Shown one piece after another: positions 1 through 7,845 of a stretch of DNA of 21,211 nt. How positions within the stretch are numbered: the first letter of the stretch is position 1; every line of letters begins with the position of its first letter. The notes beneath the pieces are model-generated. The model had not been told where the DNA came from and did no database searches. It was given only the letters and a program-made list of their open reading frames with translations. A program made the position numbers and the translations under genes. Source of the stretch: Gammaproteobacteria bacterium (GTDB lineage: Bacteria; Pseudomonadota; Gammaproteobacteria; UBA9214); contig DAOVVG010000012.1 in NCBI GenBank assembly GCA_030632175.1, positions 1-21,211 on the forward strand, given 5' to 3'.

Positions 1-9
1 GACTCCGTT

Positions 10-960
10 TCACTGACTTGTTACCACGCCTTGCATCAATTGCCTGGCATTCAGCACCACCAGGTGAAAGTCCTGACCTTGCACCCGGGCTGCCAGCCAC
101 GGGCGCACGATTCTGAACAGCTCCTTGCTGGCAGCCAGTCCGGGTAACCGCAGACGAGCCTCGTCACCTGCATTTAACACTACCCGATGTCCTTCACTGT
201 CCGCAATCGGATAAATTTCCACACTCCCCCAGTCTACCGGCACACCCCGGTTGCTGCTGCGCACAATGGCGTCGACCAGCGCATACAGCTCGGCGACAAT
301 CTGGTTGCAGGCCGCACGCTTGCGGTGCATGCCTGACATTTCCCGGAACTGGAACTCAAGACCGTCCTCGGTCATGCAGACCGGCCCGGCATACTGGCTG
401 AAACTCCAGTAAGCCGCGTTGGCCGCACGCTTGCTGACCATGACATCCGCCTCGGATACAGATAGATCCAACTCGGCCAGCAGGCGTTCACACAGGTACA
501 ACACGCAAAACTGTTCGATGACGCGCTGTTCATAAACGTCCTGCTGTCCGCTGAACGCACCTGTCAGGATCACCGGCTCACCGGCCACATACAGGTTGAT
601 GCTTTTATCGGTACCGATAATGATCTCTATGGGTGTAGCTGATGTGATCGCATCTGCCATGGCCTGCATTCTGGCTGCGTAGCTGTCAACCGAGGCCGCC
701 CATTTGGCTGCGTCACGGGCACGTTCCGTGTGCCTTGTTTCAAGCCGCGCGCGCTCTGCTTCCTCGGTATACATACTCGCCATCTCGGTGATCGCCAGCC
801 AGGAAAAATCGCGGCGCATCGGCAACGGCGAATCCGTAACTACCCTGGCAATCTGCACCAGTAGCGGCTGCTGCACCGGCGAGTTGGCAGGCGCTGGGGA
901 CGCAGCGATGATCAACAACATGGCAAATAACCTGCAGGTCACGTCACTATACGCCCCCAT
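10..960 (-). CDS. exported protein of unknown function
   Basis: I do not recognise the family. The predicted product is 316 residues. It opens with a signal-peptide-like segment: a hydrophobic run (LFAMLLIIAAS) followed by a plausible cleavage site after PAPA, so it probably acts in the periplasm. The mature part is helical-looking and charged near its start (EEAERARLETRHTERARD) and carries four cysteines, two of them close together (FCVLYLC). I chose the ATG at 958-960; a longer frame runs upstream but only lies inside the thioredoxin gene and would bury the signal peptide. The start overlaps the end of the thioredoxin gene by 14 bases and has no good ribosome site, so it is probably translated by coupling. 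The cysteines and the thioredoxin neighbour suggest a redox link, which is inference. High confidence that it is a gene, low on function. Confidence 0.7.
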   Translation of the reverse strand: MGAYSDVTCRLFAMLLIIAASPAPANSPVQQPLLVQIARVVTDSPLPMRRDFSWLAITEMASMYTEEAERARLETRHTERARDAAKWAASVDSYAARMQAMADAITSATPIEIIIGTDKSINLYVAGEPVILTGAFSGQQDVYEQRVIEQFCVLYLCERLLAELDLSVSEADVMVSKRAANAAYWSFSQYAGPVCMTEDGLEFQFREMSGMHRKRAACNQIVAELYALVDAIVRSSNRGVPVDWGSVEIYPIADSEGHRVVLNAGDEARLRLPGLAASKELFRIVRPWLAARVQGQDFHLVVLNARQLMQGVVTSQ

Positions 961-1309
961 GCTGCTTGACGAAGTCCCGCACCCGGGAAAGTGGCAGCGC
1001 GCCAGTGAAATGGCCCTGCTCCTCGCCATACCTGAACAGCATCACCGTGGGAAAGCCGCGCACCCGGTAACGACCCGCCAGCTTCATGTTTTCACCAACG
1101 TCGACCTCCACCCTGGCCAGCACCAGCGCCCCGGCATACTCACCCACAACCTGTGCCAGCACCGGCGCAATCACCAGGCAGGGCGCACACCACTCCGCCC
1201 AGAAGTCGACCAGCACCGGGTGCCGCTGTGAGACCGTCAATACCCGCTCATCAAAATCCCCGACATTGACGTCGTAAATCCAGTTATCGCCCGGCGGCTG
1301 TCGTGTCAT
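947..1309 (-). CDS. thioredoxin-family protein (WCAPC active site)
   Basis: A 120-residue single-domain thioredoxin fold. The family reduces or exchanges disulfides through a CxxC pair. Visible here are VDFWAEWCAPC (redox cysteines 41 and 44, buried Asp35) and the cis-proline loop RGFPTVMLF (Pro87), in the order and spacing of classical thioredoxins. The motif is WCAPC rather than the canonical WCGPC, a variant known in thioredoxin relatives. There is no signal peptide, so it should be cytoplasmic. Its last 14 bases overlap the start of the exported unknown gene downstream, which indicates one transcript. It could serve as a general thioredoxin or a dedicated reductant; the sequence does not decide, so I give no symbol. 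Confidence 0.88.
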   Translation of the reverse strand: MTRQPPGDNWIYDVNVGDFDERVLTVSQRHPVLVDFWAEWCAPCLVIAPVLAQVVGEYAGALVLARVEVDVGENMKLAGRYRVRGFPTVMLFRYGEEQGHFTGALPLSRVRDFVKQHGGV

Positions 1310-1341
1310 GATCGTTCACTCAACGGTTACAAGAGGCCACT

Positions 1342-1347
1342 ATTATG
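1342..1347 (-). promoter_or_regulatory. possible -10 box for the thioredoxin gene
   Basis: On the minus strand this reads CATAAT (5 of 6 to TATAAT), about 33 bases before the thioredoxin ATG. No convincing -35 hexamer lies at the right distance. The 198-base gap between the divergent thioredoxin and DAHP synthase genes also holds a loose CCTGCC/GGCAGG inverted repeat (1349-1354 and 1375-1380); nothing else stands out. Confidence 0.25.
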
Positions 1348-1437
1348 CCCTGCCACCGCCAAAACAGTGACCACGGCAGGTTTTCACCCGGTGGCCGGCA
1401 ATCCCCGCCTGCCGGCATGGAATATTCTTCATTTCAA

Positions 1438-1468
1438 TTGCAGCACGCGCGGCTTTTTCACGTAAAAT
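1438..1468 (+). promoter_or_regulatory. possible promoter of the DAHP synthase gene
   Basis: TTGCAG (1438-1443) and TAAAAT (1463-1468) resemble sigma-70 -35 and -10 boxes. The 19-base spacer is longer than the usual 17, so the match is modest. I see no TyrR-type box (TGTAAA N6 TTTACA) in this gap, so TyrR-like control has no support. The gene's ribosome site is GGAAG at 1499-1503. Confidence 0.3.
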
Positions 1469-1507
1469 GACCGGCTAATCTTACGAGCCCGAACCACTGG
1501 AAGCCCC

Positions 1508-2566
1508 ATGACCGACAAGCGCATTGAAGACCTTAACATCGTCTCCTGTTCGAGACTGATAACACCGGAGGCCTTTAAAGAGTCGCTGCCGATGTCCGAA
1601 GCGGCAGCGAAGTCCGTCCTCAACGGCCGTGAAACCATTAAAAATATCCTCGAGCGCAAGGACAAACGACTGTTTATCGTCATTGGTCCCTGCTCCATTC
1701 ACGACCCTGCTGCTGCCGTCGATTACGGCAAGCGCCTGAAGGCGCTGGCGGACCAGGTGCAGGACACCCTGTGCCTGGTAATGCGCGTGTATTTTGAAAA
1801 ACCGCGCAGCACCATCGGCTGGAAAGGCCTGATTAACGATCCGCACATGAACGGGTCATTTGAGATTGAGGAAGGCCTGCACATTGGGCGCCGGCTGCTG
1901 CTGGATCTTGCCGAACTGGGTCTGCCGCTGGCCACCGAGGCGCTGGACCCGATTTCCCCGCAGTATATGCAGGACCTGATTTCATGGTCAGCCATTGGCG
2001 CGCGCACCACCGAATCACAGACACACCGCGAAATGTCCAGCGGTCTTTCCTGCATGGTGGGTTTCAAGAACGGCACCGATGGCAGCCTGGCTGTCGCGGT
2101 CAATGCACTGAAGTCCGTCAGTCATCCACACAACTTCCTTGGCATCGATGCCGGCGGCCATGTTGCCATTGTCAGCACCGCCGGTAATAAATACGGTCAT
2201 GTCGTGTTGCGTGGGGGTAATGGCAAGCCCAATTATGATTCGGTGAACATTGCCACCTGCGAAAAAGTACTCAGGAAAGCCGGCGTCTGCCCCCACATCA
2301 TGGTCGACTGCAGCCACGAGAACTCCAACAAGGACCCGGCACTGCAGCCACTGGTCGCCGAAAACGTTACCAACCAGATACTCGAGGGTAACGACTCCAT
2401 CATCGGCCTGATGATTGAAAGTAATATCAACTTCGGAAATCAGCCCATCCCGGAGAACCTTGATGAGTTGCAGTACGGCGTGTCGGTGACTGATGGCTGC
2501 ATCGGCTGGGACGCTACCGAAAAATGCATCACAGACATGCACGAGAAACTGCTGACGCTGAAATAA
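1508..2566 (+). CDS. aroF: 3-deoxy-7-phosphoheptulonate (DAHP) synthase, class I, AroF-like
   Basis: Condenses phosphoenolpyruvate with erythrose 4-phosphate, the first step of aromatic amino acid synthesis, in the cytoplasm. The 352 residues match the length of the enterobacterial AroF/G/H enzymes. Metal-binding residues are in place: Cys62 in GPCSIHD, His270 in VDCSHENSNK, Glu304 in GLMIESNI and Asp329 in VSVTDGC. The substrate loop MRVYFEKPRSTIGWKGLINDP (92-112) is intact. The stretch LPLATEALDPISPQY is closest to what I recall of tyrosine-regulated AroF rather than AroG or AroH, but which amino acid inhibits it cannot be read from sequence alone. It is probably cotranscribed with the antiporter gene 10 bases downstream. 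Confidence 0.96.
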   Translation: MTDKRIEDLNIVSCSRLITPEAFKESLPMSEAAAKSVLNGRETIKNILERKDKRLFIVIGPCSIHDPAAAVDYGKRLKALADQVQDTLCLVMRVYFEKPRSTIGWKGLINDPHMNGSFEIEEGLHIGRRLLLDLAELGLPLATEALDPISPQYMQDLISWSAIGARTTESQTHREMSSGLSCMVGFKNGTDGSLAVAVNALKSVSHPHNFLGIDAGGHVAIVSTAGNKYGHVVLRGGNGKPNYDSVNIATCEKVLRKAGVCPHIMVDCSHENSNKDPALQPLVAENVTNQILEGNDSIIGLMIESNINFGNQPIPENLDELQYGVSVTDGCIGWDATEKCITDMHEKLLTLK

Positions 2567-2576
2567 GCCGTCCACC

Positions 2577-3806
2577 GTGAAACTATTCCACATACTGGCC
2601 TTACTGCTGACCGCGTCTGCTGTTTTCAGCTACATCAACCACCGTTTTCTGAAGCTGCCAACCGTCATCGGTATCATGCTGGTGGCACTGATTTTCTCAC
2701 TGCTCCTGAACATGCTCGGGACGATCGGTATCCAGCTGGAGCATGATGTAGAAGTCATGCTGGACAGCATCGATTTCGATGAAACCCTGCTGCACGGCAT
2801 GCTGAGCTTCCTGTTATTTGCCGGCGCCCTGCATGTCAACCTGAATGACCTTGCCCGGCAACGCGGCATCATTTTTGTACTGGCAACCGTTGGCGTTCTC
2901 GGGGCGACATTTATTATCGGTGCCCTGGGCTGGTATGTCTTCGGTCTGATCGGTCTGGACATTCCGTTTATCTATTGCCTGTTGTTCGGCGCACTGATTT
3001 CCCCGACTGATCCGATCGCCGTGCTGGGCATTCTCAAGCAAGCCAAAGCGCCGAAGAGCCTGGAAGCGAAAATTGCCGGCGAGTCGTTATTCAATGACGG
3101 CGTGGCAGTGGTGATGTTCCTCGTCATTGCACGCATCGCCGCAGGGGGTACGGACATGTCTGTTGGCGATGTACTGCTGATATTTTCACAGGAAGCCATC
3201 GGCGGCATCCTGTTTGGCCTGGGCGCCGGCGGGCTCACCTACTGGATGTTGAAGAGCGTGGATAACTACCAGGTCGAGGTACTGCTGACGCTGGCACTGG
3301 TTACCGGTGGCTATACCCTTGCTGAAGCCCTGCACCTGTCGGCACCGATCGCCATCGTGGTGGCCGGTTTGCTGATTGGCAACCATGGCCGGGTACTGGC
3401 CATGTCGGAAAAGACCCGCGAACACCTGGACACCTTCTGGGAACTGGTTGACGAGATACTGAACGCGGTGCTGTTCGTGCTCATCGGTCTTGAGGTGCTG
3501 GTACTGGTTTTCATCCAGGAATACCTGCTGGCCGGACTGCTCGCGATTCCAATCGTGTTACTGGCGCGCTTTGTCACGGTCGGCATACCCATTACCATCA
3601 TGCGCCGCTTCCGTAATTTCACACCGAAGGCCATCCAGATACTGACATGGGGCGGATTACGCGGCGGCATCTCGGTGGCCCTGGCACTGTCGCTACCCGC
3701 CGGCGAGATGCGCGATACCCTGGTCGCCGTAACCTACGCCGTGGTCATTTTCTCGATACTGGTGCAGGGACTCACCATCGGGCCACTCATTCGCAGTATA
3801 AAATAG
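2577..3806 (+). CDS. Na+/H+ antiporter, CPA1 (NhaP-type)
   Basis: An inner-membrane cation/proton antiporter of 409 residues, hydrophobic throughout with about 12 to 13 predicted membrane spans. CPA1 hallmarks are clear: ALISPTDPIAVLGILK (SPTDP at 142-146), GESLFNDGVAVV (the ion-binding Asn173-Asp174 pair), and LTWGGLRGGISVALALSLP near the C-terminus with the conserved arginine. It probably exchanges Na+ (or K+) for H+ in pH and salt homeostasis; ion choice is not readable. It has no C-terminal TrkA or cyclic-nucleotide domain. The start is GTG, 10 bases after the DAHP synthase stop, with no clear Shine-Dalgarno, so coupled translation is likely. I found no functional reason for the pairing with an aromatic pathway enzyme. 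Confidence 0.93.
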   Translation: MKLFHILALLLTASAVFSYINHRFLKLPTVIGIMLVALIFSLLLNMLGTIGIQLEHDVEVMLDSIDFDETLLHGMLSFLLFAGALHVNLNDLARQRGIIFVLATVGVLGATFIIGALGWYVFGLIGLDIPFIYCLLFGALISPTDPIAVLGILKQAKAPKSLEAKIAGESLFNDGVAVVMFLVIARIAAGGTDMSVGDVLLIFSQEAIGGILFGLGAGGLTYWMLKSVDNYQVEVLLTLALVTGGYTLAEALHLSAPIAIVVAGLLIGNHGRVLAMSEKTREHLDTFWELVDEILNAVLFVLIGLEVLVLVFIQEYLLAGLLAIPIVLLARFVTVGIPITIMRRFRNFTPKAIQILTWGGLRGGISVALALSLPAGEMRDTLVAVTYAVVIFSILVQGLTIGPLIRSIK

Positions 3807-3843
3807 AACGGGAACAATTGTATCCTGCAAACGTATTAGCTCT

Positions 3844-3909
3844 TGTAGGAGCGCATCTCGTGCGCGAACAATTCAACCACCAAAATCGCGGACGAGATCC
3901 GCTCCTACA
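3844..3909. repeat. inverted pair of REP-like palindromic elements (GTAG type)
   Basis: Two 24-base units face each other: 3844-3867 on the plus strand and 3886-3909 on the minus strand, 18 bases apart. Each begins TGTAGGAGCG and carries a perfect local hairpin with a 5-bp stem and the same TCTCG loop (3851-3865 and 3888-3902). The units differ at only two positions, and those two pair with each other within each hairpin. A GTAG-type head followed by a hairpin is the layout of REP elements mobilised by RAYT transposases in gammaproteobacteria. The pair sits between convergent genes, a usual location, and may also stop transcription from both sides. No RAYT gene lies in the window. Confidence 0.85.
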
Positions 3910-3918
3910 GGTTAAGTA

Positions 3919-5295
3919 CTAGCACTCGATTACATTTACCGCCAGCCCGCCCCTGGACGTTTCCTTGTACTTGGTTTTCATATCCGCACCGGTTTCACGC
4001 ATGGTCTTGATGACCTTGTCAAGCGATACAAAGTGGGTGCCGTCACCGCGCAGCGCCATGCGTGAGGCATTGATGGCTTTCACCGCACCCATGGCATTAC
4101 GTTCGATACAGGGTACCTGCACCAGCCCGCCAACCGGGTCACAGGTAAGACCGAGATTGTGTTCCATGGCAATTTCGGCTGCGTTCTCCACCTGCCCGGG
4201 CGTACCGCCATTCACCTCGGTCAATGCCCCGGCTGCCATCGAACAGGCCGACCCCACCTCACCCTGACAGCCGACCTCGGCGCCGGATATAGATGCATTT
4301 TCTTTATACAGAATACCAATCGCGCCGGCGGTCAGCAGAAAACGCACAATACCCGCCTCGCTGTGGCCCGGACAGAAATTCCAGTAATAGTGCATCACCG
4401 CCGGAATAATACCGGCGGCGCCGTTGGTGGGTGCGGTCACCACCCTGCCGCCGGCGGCATTCTCTTCGTTCACCGCGAGTGCATACAGGTTTACCCAGTC
4501 CATAGTTCCCAGCGGTACCTTGTGCAATTCCTGCTCGCTGGTCAGCTGACGATACATCCGTGCTGCCCGGCGCTTAACTTTTAATCCGCCCGGCAGTACC
4601 CCTTCAGTCTGACAACCGCGCGTGACACACGCCTGCATCGCCGCCCAGATGTCCAGCAACCTTGTGTGTATTTCCTCATCACCCTGCCAGGCCCGTTCGT
4701 TCTGTAACATGATCTGGCTGATGGAAAGCCCCTGCTCCTCACAATGGGCAAGCAAGCGCGCACCGGTAGTAAAGTGAAATGGCAAATGCGTATTGTCTTC
4801 TACAATGCGGTCAGCGCCGGCGGCTTCCTCATTGACAACGAAACCACCACCGACAGAGTAATAGGTGCGCTCCCGGATAACATTCCCTGCACTGTCCATG
4901 GCATAAAATGTCATGCCGTTCGGGTGGTAGGGCAAGACCTCGTTCTTGTGAAACACCAGGTCCTGCTGCATATTGAAGACCAGCCGCGCGTCACCCGGCA
5001 GCTGCAGCTCGCCGAGTGTCTTTACCCGTTCAAGGCAGGCAGGAATCGCCCCGGTATCAACCGTTTCAGGATGCTCACCCTGCAGTCCCAGGATCAGCGC
5101 CTTGTCGGTACCATGCCCCTTGCCGGTAGCGCCCAGCGAACCAAACAGCTCGACACGCATGCGTGCAAGCTGACTCATCTGGCCACCATCAGACAGTCCA
5201 TCCACAAACATACTTGCAGCACGCATCGGTCCAACGGTATGCGAGCTTGATGGGCCGATACCAATTCTGAAAAGATCAAAGACACTAATCGCCAA
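3919..5295 (-). CDS. sdaA: L-serine dehydratase, single-chain, [4Fe-4S]
   Basis: Deaminates L-serine to pyruvate and ammonia in the cytoplasm. The N-terminal motif FRIGIGPSSSHTVGPMRAA and the C-terminal catalytic domain are fused in one 458-residue chain. Cluster cysteines are visible at 343 (GCQGEVG), 385 (TCDPVGG) and 396 (PCIERN), and the chain ends on Cys458. This matches in length and numbering my recollection of the Legionella enzyme, in which the C-terminal cysteine reaches into the active site as the fourth cluster ligand. The start is TTG (5293-5295): no ATG or GTG is in frame nearby, and the N-terminus aligns with family members only from here. An AGGTG lies about 8 bases upstream. 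It is divergent from mtgA; the 82-base gap shows no strong promoter. Confidence 0.95.
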   Translation of the reverse strand: MAISVFDLFRIGIGPSSSHTVGPMRAASMFVDGLSDGGQMSQLARMRVELFGSLGATGKGHGTDKALILGLQGEHPETVDTGAIPACLERVKTLGELQLPGDARLVFNMQQDLVFHKNEVLPYHPNGMTFYAMDSAGNVIRERTYYSVGGGFVVNEEAAGADRIVEDNTHLPFHFTTGARLLAHCEEQGLSISQIMLQNERAWQGDEEIHTRLLDIWAAMQACVTRGCQTEGVLPGGLKVKRRAARMYRQLTSEQELHKVPLGTMDWVNLYALAVNEENAAGGRVVTAPTNGAAGIIPAVMHYYWNFCPGHSEAGIVRFLLTAGAIGILYKENASISGAEVGCQGEVGSACSMAAGALTEVNGGTPGQVENAAEIAMEHNLGLTCDPVGGLVQVPCIERNAMGAVKAINASRMALRGDGTHFVSLDKVIKTMRETGADMKTKYKETSRGGLAVNVIEC

Positions 5296-5377
5296 GGGAA
5301 CACCTGCCTGTCACGAATCCGGGCTACAATTAACCCAACCTCTGCATAGTAGTTTATCAGGACGCACAAGATAAAAT

Positions 5378-6073
5378 ATGAAATGCTTGCATCGCTGGCT
5401 GTTGCGGATAGTCATCTTGTTCCTGATGGTCAGCCTTGTGCCGGTCATGCTGCTGCGCTGGGTACCGCCGCCCACCTCTGCCGTCATGGTTAGCCGGACG
5501 CTCGCGGAAAGAGAACGTCAGGATTATCAGTGGATACCGCTGGAGCGCATGTCACCCGATATCCCGCTGGCGGTGGTGGCCTCGGAAGACCAGAAATTCC
5601 CTGACCATTTCGGCTTTGACCTCGATGCCATCAAGGATGCCGTTGCACAGCACACACAGGGCGGGCGCCTGCGCGGTGCCAGCACGCTCACCCAGCAGGT
5701 CGCCAGGAACCTGTTCCTGTGGCAGGGGCGCAGTTTCCTGCGCAAGGGGCTGGAGGCATGGCTGACGCTGCTGCTGGAACTATGCTGGTCCAAGGAGCGT
5801 ATCCTTGAGGTGTACCTGAACATTGCAGAAACCGGCAAGCGCACCTTCGGTGTACAGGCTGCTTCCCTGAAGTTTTTCTCAAGGCCGGCCAGTGCAGTCA
5901 GCCGCGAACAGGCGGCACTGCTGGCCGCCGTGCTTCCCAACCCGCTGAGATTTCAGGCCGCCCGGCCATCAGCCTATGTCATCGGTCGCCGTAATGAAAT
6001 ACTCCGTCAAATGACTCAATTGGGTGGCCGGGCATATTTAAAAGGCATCCTGCCAACCGCATATTTGCAGTAA
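5378..6073 (+). CDS. mtgA: monofunctional peptidoglycan transglycosylase
   Basis: Polymerises glycan strands from lipid II at the periplasmic face of the inner membrane. The 231 residues hold one N-terminal membrane anchor (about 9-28) and a GT51 domain with no transpeptidase domain, which is the MtgA layout. Motifs in order: ASEDQKFPDHFG (catalytic Glu70), GASTLTQQVARNLFLW (100-115), RKGLE (Glu126, the second active-site acid), ILEVYLNIAETG (142-153) and REQAALLAAVLPNP. The ribosome site is weak: AGGAC lies about 14 bases before the ATG. The start is preferred because it opens directly into the anchor. Transcribed divergently from sdaA. Confidence 0.95.
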   Translation: MKCLHRWLLRIVILFLMVSLVPVMLLRWVPPPTSAVMVSRTLAERERQDYQWIPLERMSPDIPLAVVASEDQKFPDHFGFDLDAIKDAVAQHTQGGRLRGASTLTQQVARNLFLWQGRSFLRKGLEAWLTLLLELCWSKERILEVYLNIAETGKRTFGVQAASLKFFSRPASAVSREQAALLAAVLPNPLRFQAARPSAYVIGRRNEILRQMTQLGGRAYLKGILPTAYLQ

Positions 6074-6122
6074 GCCGGCAGTACGGGCAAGCAACCGGAC
6101 CTGCATCACATTTTCAGTAAAA

Positions 6123-6162
6123 ACCGGGGCCAGGCACCGGGAACCGGGGCAAACAACCCCGG
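6123..6162. repeat. GC-rich short repeats and hairpin between mtgA and the CNB gene
   Basis: In the 194-base gap after mtgA, AACCGGGGC occurs twice (near 6123 and at 6142-6150). The second copy forms a perfect 6-bp hairpin, CCGGGG (6144-6149) with CCCCGG (6157-6162) around a 7-base loop. No T-run follows, so it is not a standard intrinsic terminator. The rest of the gap shows only a GGAGAG ribosome site (6251-6256), rather far from the next ATG. Confidence 0.4.
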
Positions 6163-6267
6163 CAGCACCTGTGCTCCCCTATATACACGCACATTCCTGC
6201 CGATAGCTTCAGTGAGGGCCTGCACCCGCCTCCCGGCAAGTCACCTCTTTGGAGAGCAGACAAACAG

Positions 6268-7704
6268 ATGAAAACACTTGATCCACAGGAAAAGAAATTC
6301 TCCGGCCAGGAGATTCTGCGTGACCTGATCCCGCTAAACTCCCTGACCGAAACCCGCTACAAGGAAATAACCAGCACCCTGACCATCGAGGATGTCACAG
6401 CCGGCAGCTACCTGTTTGGCGAAGGCGACCGTGACAACCGTTCAATATACCTGCTCGACGGCGTCATCAATCTTATTGATTCGAGCGGCAAGGTAACGGG
6501 TGTAATCTCCGCAGGTACCGACCCGGCACGCTACCCGCTTGCCAACCAGCAACCACGGCTCATCATCGGGCGCGCCGCAACCAAGTCAGTCATTGCCTAC
6601 GTCGATTCCACTTTACTGGACGTCATGCTGACACTCGACCAGTCTGCTGAAGACAAGTCAGTGCTCGCCAACCCCGCGGTCGGCGAAGACTGGATGACCC
6701 GCATGCTACAGTCCGAGGCGCTCATTAAACTGGCGCCAACGGATATTCAAAAACTGCTGCAGACACTGGAGTCGGTTAATGTCAAAGCTGGCGAGGTCAT
6801 CATCCGTCAGGGTGATGAAGGCGATTACTTTTACATCATACGGCAGGGCAAGTGCTCGGTTACCCGCCTTGCCTCCGGAGAAGGCTGGGACGTCCCACTG
6901 GCAGAACTGGGCGATGGTGACTGCTTCGGTGAAGAGGCACTGGTATCGGATGCAAAACGCAATGCAACCATCTCCATGGTAAGCGACGGCACCCTGATGC
7001 GCCTCTCCAAGAAGAACTTTGTAGAACTGCTGAAGAAAAATCTCGTCCACTACATGGACTACGACCTGGCACAGGCTTCAATTAAAGAAGGCGGCACTTG
7101 GCTGGATGTCAGACTGGCAGACGAACACGCCGGTTATGCCTTTGACAACAGCATCAATGTACCCCTGTCAATGGTGCGCGAAAGAGCCAATAGCCTCGAT
7201 CCTGAAATAAAATATATCATTTGCTGTGATACTGGCAGACGCAGCGTATCAGCCGCATTCCTTTTGAGTCAGCGCGGATTTGATGTCTGCGTACTGGAAG
7301 GCGGCATGAACAAGAGCATACCAGCCGAACTGCTCGGCGTAACGACCGACAGCCGGGGCGAGGCGGTAACCGACAAAATTGCAGCCGTTGACGCGGAAAT
7401 CCCGGCCAGCGATGCACAGCGCACATCCCCCGGTACCCGTAACGATGCGGTGAAAGACCTGGGTAAACTGGCAAGATTGCAGCGAGAGCGTGACGAAGCC
7501 AGAAAGGAAAGCCAGGCCGCAAAAAACCAGCTTACCGAGCTGCGGCAGGAGATATCAGACTTGCAGACTCACATGACCGGCTATATAGCCAAAGCCATAC
7601 AGCTGGAATCCACCGTCCAGCAGCAGAAAAAGGCTCGCGAGGCGCTCACCGGGCACATCGACAAACTGGCCGACCAGCTCACTTCACCGGCAAAGAGGAA
7701 GTAA
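6268..7704 (+). CDS. twin cyclic-nucleotide-binding domains + rhodanese + coiled coil protein
   Basis: A cytoplasmic 478-residue fusion. Residues about 35-125 form a degenerate first CNB domain. Residues about 150-260 form a second CNB domain with a good phosphate-binding cassette, FGEEALVSDAKRNATI (220-235), whose arginine (231) would bind the cyclic phosphate. Residues about 275-352 are a rhodanese domain (WLDVRLADEHAGYAFDNSINVP) with active loop CDTGRRS and candidate sulfur-carrying Cys320. Residues about 398-475 are charged heptad-like coiled coil. There is no DNA-binding domain and no membrane segment. The likely role is sulfur transfer or scaffolding controlled by cAMP or a related nucleotide; that is inference, since I know no characterised homologue. 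It appears to be its own transcription unit, with 194 bases before it and 141 after. Confidence 0.9.
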   Translation: MKTLDPQEKKFSGQEILRDLIPLNSLTETRYKEITSTLTIEDVTAGSYLFGEGDRDNRSIYLLDGVINLIDSSGKVTGVISAGTDPARYPLANQQPRLIIGRAATKSVIAYVDSTLLDVMLTLDQSAEDKSVLANPAVGEDWMTRMLQSEALIKLAPTDIQKLLQTLESVNVKAGEVIIRQGDEGDYFYIIRQGKCSVTRLASGEGWDVPLAELGDGDCFGEEALVSDAKRNATISMVSDGTLMRLSKKNFVELLKKNLVHYMDYDLAQASIKEGGTWLDVRLADEHAGYAFDNSINVPLSMVRERANSLDPEIKYIICCDTGRRSVSAAFLLSQRGFDVCVLEGGMNKSIPAELLGVTTDSRGEAVTDKIAAVDAEIPASDAQRTSPGTRNDAVKDLGKLARLQRERDEARKESQAAKNQLTELRQEISDLQTHMTGYIAKAIQLESTVQQQKKAREALTGHIDKLADQLTSPAKRK

Positions 7705-7795
7705 CGCGGCCATTTCCTGCCACGCGCAGATTTCCCTGTTTCAGCCTGCCACTACCGGATCAGCACCCGGCTAAAAACTAATTGCCACGGTCAGT

Positions 7796-7801
7796 TATAA
7801 T
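7796..7801 (+). promoter_or_regulatory. consensus -10 box upstream of the lipoprotein gene
   Basis: TATAAT, a perfect -10 hexamer, lies 44 bases before the lipoprotein ATG. No good -35 hexamer sits 16 to 18 bases upstream, so it may need an activator. The ribosome site GGAG is at 7836-7839, 6 bases from the ATG. The remainder of the 141-base gap shows nothing distinctive. Confidence 0.45.
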
Positions 7802-7845
7802 GGCCGGATAACCTGTATCCAACCAGTCCTTATCCGGAGTATTGC

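Noticed and set aside
961..1029. Extended N-terminus for the exported unknown protein
   Set aside because: It would put 23 hydrophilic residues before the signal peptide and lie wholly inside the thioredoxin gene.
704..1231. A 175-codon open frame on the plus strand
   Set aside because: It lies opposite the thioredoxin and exported-protein genes, has no family resemblance and mixed composition; it is a shadow of real genes on the other strand.
2015..2593. A 192-codon open frame on the minus strand
   Set aside because: It is antisense to the DAHP synthase, whose catalytic residues are all intact in the plus-strand frame.
5314..5332. Degenerate REP fragment (ATCCGGGCTAC) before mtgA
   Set aside because: It recalls part of enterobacterial REP sequence, but there is no partner arm or hairpin and it does not match the REP pair at 3844-3909.
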